In this document: in pieces, positions 58,910-64,000 of the stretch
How the letters are laid out: each line of letters starts with the position of its first letter
Numbering within the stretch: position 1 is the first letter of the stretch
Source: Nitrospira sp. ST-bin5
GTDB taxonomy: Bacteria; Nitrospirota; Nitrospiria; Nitrospirales; Nitrospiraceae
DNA length: 64,000 nt
Assembly: GCA_002083555.1 (NCBI GenBank)
Contig: MSXN01000014.1
Coordinates: forward strand, 60,397 to 124,396
Direction of reading: 5' to 3'
Notes under the pieces: model-generated
Databases searched by the model: none
Told to the model about the DNA's origin: nothing
Seen by the model: only the letters and a program-made list of their open reading frames with translations
Program-made: the position numbers and the translations under genes

Positions 58910-60655
58910 ATGCTCCAGACGATCCCAGACCAACTTGCCATCAGTCTTCCCGTCGTCGCTGATTTCCAGGGCACCTTATCGAGGGGGGTCACCCAGGATC
59001 TCGGCCTCTCACGCCTATCTTTCGTGACCGACACTCCCTCGCCGGTCGGCACGTCGCTTTCGGTGCTCTTCCACTTCGGCCGGAATGTCGCCTATATGCC
59101 GCTGGCCGGCCGGGTCACAGCCGTGACAGAGGACGCCGACGTCTCACCCGCCCAGTTTCGTATCGATATCGAGCTGCCCTCGCTCGGCGAGGCCGAACGG
59201 CGCGTCCTCGAATCCGCATTCCAGGAACTCGCGGCCTACCTGGACAGTCTCGGCGCTCCCGACGGCGTGGCGCGCGCGGCGGCCCGTGCCGAACTGGTCA
59301 CGGCCAATCCCCGCTCCATTCTCTCGTTGTTTATCACTGATAATCCCTTTGCGCTCCCCTATCGGCTCCCGCTCGGTGCCGAGAGGCTGCCAGAACGGGC
59401 CGCTCAACCGGCCGGCTCAGGGCCGCTTCCATCGGCGACCATGCGGTCTGAACAGGCACCGGTCGCCGCTCCGATCCGTGCGACAGGCGCGGAACGGTTT
59501 TCATGGAGCCTGGTGGGGGAAGGCCTCGGGCTGGCCGCGCAACTGCTGCGCGATCTGGCGATCCGCTTCCTCCCTGGGCCGGTCGCGCGCCTGTTCGTGA
59601 CGCCGATTTCGTTCGCCTTCATCGGACACCCTCGCATGCTGGACGATGTGCCGCGGAAGTTTCCCTTCGCCCGCCTCCTGCCCACCCGAATGGTGGAGCG
59701 GTGGTTCCGTTATCAATGGCCGTTTGTCGCCTCGTATATTACCGGCCTGACGATGGCGGACGGGACGCCGACGACGGGCGCGATGCTCATTTCTCCGTTG
59801 ACGACGGAACAGATGATTCGCAATCCCCGCCTGGCCCGTCAGCGGGTGCTGCAAACCGTCCGCCTCGCCGAAAAGATGGGCGCCACGATCGCCGGGCTGG
59901 GCGCTTTTACGTCGATCGTGACCCGCGACGGCCGCGATCTCGAAGGCAAGGTGCAGCTCGGCTTGACGACAGGCAACCCCCACTCGGCGGCGATCGCCGT
60001 GCAGAATGTGCTGGAGGCCGCAGCCCTGACGAATCTCAGCCTGCCGCACGCGACAGCCGCGATTGTGGGCGGCGCCGGCTCGGTCGGCTCCTCCTGCGCG
60101 AAAATGCTGGCGCGGCTGGTCGACCGGGTCATTATCATCGACATCAAGAAAGACGCCGTCCAGACGCTGCTGACGGACCTCGCCGGCCAGCCGGCCGCCG
60201 TAGAAGGCACGTCGCATCTCGATTCCGTCCGCGAGGCCGATATTGTCATCGCCGCCACAAACAATCCGTACATTCTTCTGACGGCGGCCCACTTGAAGCC
60301 CGGCGCGATCGTGATCGATGCGGCCCAGCCCAAGAATGTCTCCGAAGAGATTCCTCGCCAGCGGCCCGACGTGCTCGTGATCGAATCGGCTGTGGTCTGC
60401 ACCCCCGACGTGGACGTGCACTTCGATCTCGATCTCGCTCAGGGCGAAGCGCTCGGCTGTCTCTCTGAAACGATGATTTTAACCGCCATCGGATGGCACG
60501 GACACTACTCTCTCGGCAAAGCCGACCCGGCATTGGCCGCGCATATGATCGCCTCGGGCCGGGCTCTGGGGTTCCGCCTGGCGCAATTTCGCAACTCGAC
60601 CGGCTATGTGACCGACGAGCAGCTCTCCACCATCGCCCGAGCCAGAATGGCGTAA
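58910..60655 (+). CDS. PilZ-like / acyl-ACP reductase-like (AAR) fusion protein
   Basis: 581 residues. N-terminal about 110 residues look like a degenerate PilZ domain (GTLSRGVTQDLGLSRLSFVT; RxxxR absent). A linker of about 120 residues follows. From about 233 to the end it matches cyanobacterial long-chain acyl-ACP reductase: IGHPRM, LTTGNPHSAA, Rossmann motif VGGAGSVGSSC near 385, and the Cys of ALGCLSE at residue 517, aligned with the catalytic Cys of AAR. Product would be a fatty aldehyde; no aldehyde-deformylating oxygenase gene is near. GAAGGAG precedes ATG 58910. Confidence 0.8.
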   Translation: MLQTIPDQLAISLPVVADFQGTLSRGVTQDLGLSRLSFVTDTPSPVGTSLSVLFHFGRNVAYMPLAGRVTAVTEDADVSPAQFRIDIELPSLGEAERRVLESAFQELAAYLDSLGAPDGVARAAARAELVTANPRSILSLFITDNPFALPYRLPLGAERLPERAAQPAGSGPLPSATMRSEQAPVAAPIRATGAERFSWSLVGEGLGLAAQLLRDLAIRFLPGPVARLFVTPISFAFIGHPRMLDDVPRKFPFARLLPTRMVERWFRYQWPFVASYITGLTMADGTPTTGAMLISPLTTEQMIRNPRLARQRVLQTVRLAEKMGATIAGLGAFTSIVTRDGRDLEGKVQLGLTTGNPHSAAIAVQNVLEAAALTNLSLPHATAAIVGGAGSVGSSCAKMLARLVDRVIIIDIKKDAVQTLLTDLAGQPAAVEGTSHLDSVREADIVIAATNNPYILLTAAHLKPGAIVIDAAQPKNVSEEIPRQRPDVLVIESAVVCTPDVDVHFDLDLAQGEALGCLSETMILTAIGWHGHYSLGKADPALAAHMIASGRALGFRLAQFRNSTGYVTDEQLSTIARARMA

Positions 60656-60661
60656 CAGACC

Positions 60662-62890
60662 ATGACCACCTCCGGCTATGCGATCAACGTGCATGCTATT
60701 CCCATGTTGCTCATGGGAGGTGTCACGCTCGGACTGGGACTGCTGGTCTACCGGTCGAACCACCGGTCCGCCGCCCATCGCCACTTCCTCGTCCTGTGCG
60801 CCAGCATTGCCCTGTGGCTCACCGCTACCAGCATCGGGCTCTGTGCCCCCACGCCGGAGCAGGCTTTGGCCTGGTTCCGGCTCGATAACGTCGGCGTCAT
60901 GTTCATCTCCGTCGCGTTTTACGCCTTCTCAGCAGAGTTTCTTCGGCTGCCTCGCTCGAGGGTCATCTGGCTGGGCTACGGGCTGGCCACCCTGCTGGCC
61001 CTGGCCGTCGTCTTCCGCGACGATTTCGTGACGGGCGTCCGTCTCTACCGATGGGGATATTTTCCGCAGTGGGGCCCGGCGAGCGCCCTGTTCTTTCTTG
61101 TGTTCGTCGCGTACATGACCGCGGCCTTTACCGACTACGTGTGCGCCTACCGCAGGGCCACGACTCCGATCAGACGCCAGCAGATCAAATTCGTCCTGAT
61201 GGCCTTTGTGATCGCCTACCTGGGCTCGGTAGATTTCTTTCCTGCGTTTGGCTATGACCTGTATCCCTTCGGCTACGTGCCCATTTTCCTGCTGACCGTG
61301 GTGGTGACGATCGCGATTCTCCGGTACCACCTGCTGGATGCCGCCCTGTTCGTGTCGATGAGCGCAACCTATCTCCCACTGGTCCCCTTCACGCTGGCGC
61401 TCGCGCTGCTCGCGCAGGGATTGAGCGACCTCCCCCCCCTCGCACTGGCGAGCGTGCTCGCGGGCGCCACTGTGGCGTTCACCGCTCTGTACGTCACCTT
61501 CCAGCCATGGCTGCAATCGGCGCTCAACAAAGCGCTGTTTCCCTGCCGATACGACGCCTACAACACGTTGACGCGCTTCAGCCACGCCATGGTCATGAAT
61601 CTCGATCTCGTCAATTTGCAGCAGGAGATCGTGCGGACGCTGCAGACCGTCCTGCGCATCGAGAAACTGTCCCTGTTTCTCTTCGACAAAGAGGCAGGCC
61701 GCTACGGGTTGAAAGCCTCGCACGGAGTGGACGAGGCCCTGGCCCATTCCATCCGGCTCACGAGCTCTGAATCGTTTGCCCGCTTTCTCCTGGAGCGCAA
61801 CCAGCCGGTCGTCAAAGAAGAGCTACAGGACCACCATCCCGGTCCGGACGACCTGGTGATGCCTGGCCTGCTCGACACCCTGACGACGATGGACTCGGAG
61901 GTCTGTCTTCCGCTGGTCAATAAATCCCGCCTGATCGGGTTCGTGAACCTGGGACACAAACCGTCCCTGGACTTCTATTCCCAGGATGAACTCAACCTGC
62001 TCCGCTCGCTGGCCGACAGTGCGGCCATTGCGCTCGACAACGCAATGCTCTACGAGGACTGGAAACAGACCCAGCTCCTGATCCGGCGGGCCGATCGTCT
62101 GCGGTCGCTCGAAACCATCGCCGGAGGATTCGCCCACGAGATACGGAACCCCCTGACCTCGATCAAGACCTTCATCCAGTTGGCGCCCTCTCGGCGGGAT
62201 GACGCCGACTTTATGAACTCGTTCAGCGCCGTGGTGGCAGACGACCTGGCGCGCATCGAGCGCCTTATCGAAGAGATTCTCGACTATGCCCGCTACATGA
62301 AACCGAAATTCTCATTGGAATCGCTGAATGAGATCGTTGCCTCCTGCCTGCACTTCATCGACGTAAAGGCGGCGACGCTGGGCGTGACCATCGAGAAACA
62401 GCTGGAAGAACCGTTGGATCCGATCATGGTCGATCGCCAACAAATGAAGCAGGTCTTGATGAATCTGATCCTGAACGCCATGGATGCCATGAAGGCAACG
62501 GGCGGGCGATTGACGGTCGTGACGCGTCACCTGACCAGACTCGACGGAACGCGATGGATTCAGATCGAGGTCTCGGATACCGGCTGCGGAATTGCCCCCG
62601 AGGATCTCCCCCACATCTTCGACCCATTTTTCACCACGAAACACGAAAGCACGGAGCATGTCGGCACCGGACTGGGCCTGTCCATCGTCCACCAGATCAT
62701 CCATGAACATGACGGCACGGTCGAAGCCCGCAGCGCGGTCGGCCAAGGCACCGTCTTTACGCTCGCGCTCCCGGACAAGCCCCATCCGAAGGCACAGCCG
62801 GCACCGACGGTTCCCTCTCCCGGTAAACTGATGGTATTCCCGAGAATCCCTCCGATCCTCAACCAACCGACCGGGACGGACGGGCCCTAA
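60662..62890 (+). CDS. 7TM-GAF histidine kinase
   Basis: 742 residues. An N-terminal membrane domain of seven or so spans (residues 8-250, e.g. LLMGGVTLGLGLLVY). A GAF-like domain (about 300-460) follows, then the phosphoacceptor GGFAHEIRNPLTSIKTFIQ with His near 491, and HATPase motifs N (NLILNAMDAM), G1 (VSDTGCGIAP) and G2 (GTGLGLSIVHQI). No receiver domain. It starts six bases after the fusion gene, so the two are one operon. Its response regulator is not in the window. Confidence 0.93.
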   Translation: MTTSGYAINVHAIPMLLMGGVTLGLGLLVYRSNHRSAAHRHFLVLCASIALWLTATSIGLCAPTPEQALAWFRLDNVGVMFISVAFYAFSAEFLRLPRSRVIWLGYGLATLLALAVVFRDDFVTGVRLYRWGYFPQWGPASALFFLVFVAYMTAAFTDYVCAYRRATTPIRRQQIKFVLMAFVIAYLGSVDFFPAFGYDLYPFGYVPIFLLTVVVTIAILRYHLLDAALFVSMSATYLPLVPFTLALALLAQGLSDLPPLALASVLAGATVAFTALYVTFQPWLQSALNKALFPCRYDAYNTLTRFSHAMVMNLDLVNLQQEIVRTLQTVLRIEKLSLFLFDKEAGRYGLKASHGVDEALAHSIRLTSSESFARFLLERNQPVVKEELQDHHPGPDDLVMPGLLDTLTTMDSEVCLPLVNKSRLIGFVNLGHKPSLDFYSQDELNLLRSLADSAAIALDNAMLYEDWKQTQLLIRRADRLRSLETIAGGFAHEIRNPLTSIKTFIQLAPSRRDDADFMNSFSAVVADDLARIERLIEEILDYARYMKPKFSLESLNEIVASCLHFIDVKAATLGVTIEKQLEEPLDPIMVDRQQMKQVLMNLILNAMDAMKATGGRLTVVTRHLTRLDGTRWIQIEVSDTGCGIAPEDLPHIFDPFFTTKHESTEHVGTGLGLSIVHQIIHEHDGTVEARSAVGQGTVFTLALPDKPHPKAQPAPTVPSPGKLMVFPRIPPILNQPTGTDGP

Positions 62891-62963
62891 CACCGGGTTC
62901 CTCCATGTTCGGCATCACACGCTTCAACCACTCGTCGTGACGTTTGTCGGAGTGCGCAATAAA

Positions 62964-62993
62964 AAAGCCTGCGGGTCTTCACCTGCAGGCTTT
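62964..62993 (+). terminator. Intrinsic terminator after the kinase gene
   Basis: AAAGCCTGCGGGT at 62964-62976 pairs with ACCTGCAGGCTTT at 62981-62993, one G-T mismatch. Flanking A and T runs make it bidirectional. It is about 75 bases past the kinase stop. Confidence 0.8.
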
Positions 62994-63177
62994 CCATCAA
63001 TGAGTCAGCGGACATGACTCTGCCACTCAACTCGATTATTTCTCTGGACGACAATGACGGCCACGTACCGTCATCGATCACGATTGACCGATACGGCCGG
63101 GAACTTCTTCATGGATCGGCTTGAGTACCCGAAGCGGGTGACTAGACGTTCTAGTCGCGCCTCTGGCGCGACACAAT

Positions 63178-63215
63178 AAGAAAGCCTGCTGGCTTTCACC
63201 AGCAGGCTTCTTTTT
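63178..63215 (-). terminator. Terminator of the minus-strand rRNA operon
   Basis: AAGCCTGCTGG at 63182-63192 pairs perfectly with CCAGCAGGCTT at 63199-63209 around CTTTCA, flanked by A- and T-rich tracts. It lies just beyond the 3' end of the 5S gene. Confidence 0.8.
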
Positions 63216-63218
63216 GTA

Positions 63219-63336
63219 ACCCGGCATCGTCCTACTTTCCCACTGCCTCGCGGCAGCAGTATCATCGGCCTTGGAGGGCTTAACTTCCGTGTTCGGTATG
63301 GGAACGGGTGTGGCCCCTCCGGCAAGGACACCGGGA
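63219..63336 (-). rRNA. rrf: 5S ribosomal RNA
   Basis: Minus strand. Characteristic 5S features: 5' TCCCGGTGTCC, the conserved CCGAACACGGAAGTTAAG and the 3' part ATGCCGGGT closing the terminal stem. About 118 bases, normal. Sits just after the 23S 3' end, separated by a 139-base spacer. Confidence 0.95.
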
Positions 63337-63474
63337 ACATTGAATACGTCTTGATTGGTGCGTGCTGTGTCTAGATTGGTTCGAAGTCCACGCATAGCGT
63401 ATCACTCAGAACATTTCATCAGCACTCCGTGACGCGTTCTGCGCGCCGCGGTAAGACCATGTCTATCAGGAGCA

Positions 63475-64000
<526 letters not shown>

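Noticed and set aside
59501..60421. Minus-strand 306-residue frame
   Set aside because: Antisense to the AAR-like gene, His/Asp/Arg-rich composition as expected for a shadow.
63071..63395. Small minus-strand frames over the 5S region
   Set aside because: They run across the 5S rRNA gene and its spacer and have no protein-like features.

Overview
The window is GC-rich bacterial chromosome with short intergenic gaps, paired or translationally coupled genes, and an rRNA operon entering at the right edge. A coproheme-decarboxylase/chlorite-dismutase family protein, a 21-residue Lys/Ala peptide with its own hairpin, a monoheme DUF3365 protein and many short toxin-antitoxin-like pairs together suggest a Nitrospira-like nitrite oxidiser (phylum Nitrospirota). 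This is inference: no 16S rRNA is in the window, and the partial 23S and RecA would settle it.

Left third (1-28.7 kb) is mostly housekeeping. It holds cofactor genes nadC-birA-coaX, the chaperone set grpE-dnaK-(hairpin)-dnaJ with rsmE, then on the minus strand a secreted YCF48-like repeat protein with a TIG-domain protein, RidA, deoB-PilZ-deoC, mltG-ruvX-alaS-recX-recA, and thpR-cinA. The heme-binding Cld-family gene has a clear promoter and terminator. Several envelope or unknown proteins and an SDR enzyme follow. From 28.7 to 30.5 kb there is little coding apart from the tiny Lys-rich peptide and two strong hairpins.

Middle (30.5-38.9 kb) is a mixed set: an M90 peptidase fused to a SEC-C zinc motif, a glutathionylspermidine-synthase-like ATP-grasp enzyme with a small upstream partner, a di-iron MBL-fold protein, a Tim44-like secreted protein, a small membrane protein, a heme protein and HflX.

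From about 39 to 54.6 kb lies an accessory island. Short gene modules alternate with copies of a modular intergenic repeat. Some copies carry a 3' fragment of the resident YkvA/DUF1232 gene, always cut at the same point. The modules are an HNH nuclease, a DUF4926 pair, two HicAB pairs, a Phd/RelE pair, an XRE regulator with a palindromic operator, a nucleotidyltransferase pair, a secreted deaminase-like protein, YkvA, and a type I restriction operon (hsdM-hsdS-yhcG-like nuclease-hsdR-radC). Two toxin genes are broken (hicA by a frameshift, relE by an amber codon) while their antitoxins are intact.

Right end (54.7-64 kb) has a secreted beta-propeller protein, a CDP-alcohol phosphatidyltransferase, BrnTA, an SDF-family carboxylate/amino-acid symporter, and an operon pairing an unusual PilZ-like/acyl-ACP-reductase-like fusion with a 7TM-GAF histidine kinase. 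Two terminator-like hairpins separate these from the minus-strand 5S and partial 23S rRNA genes.
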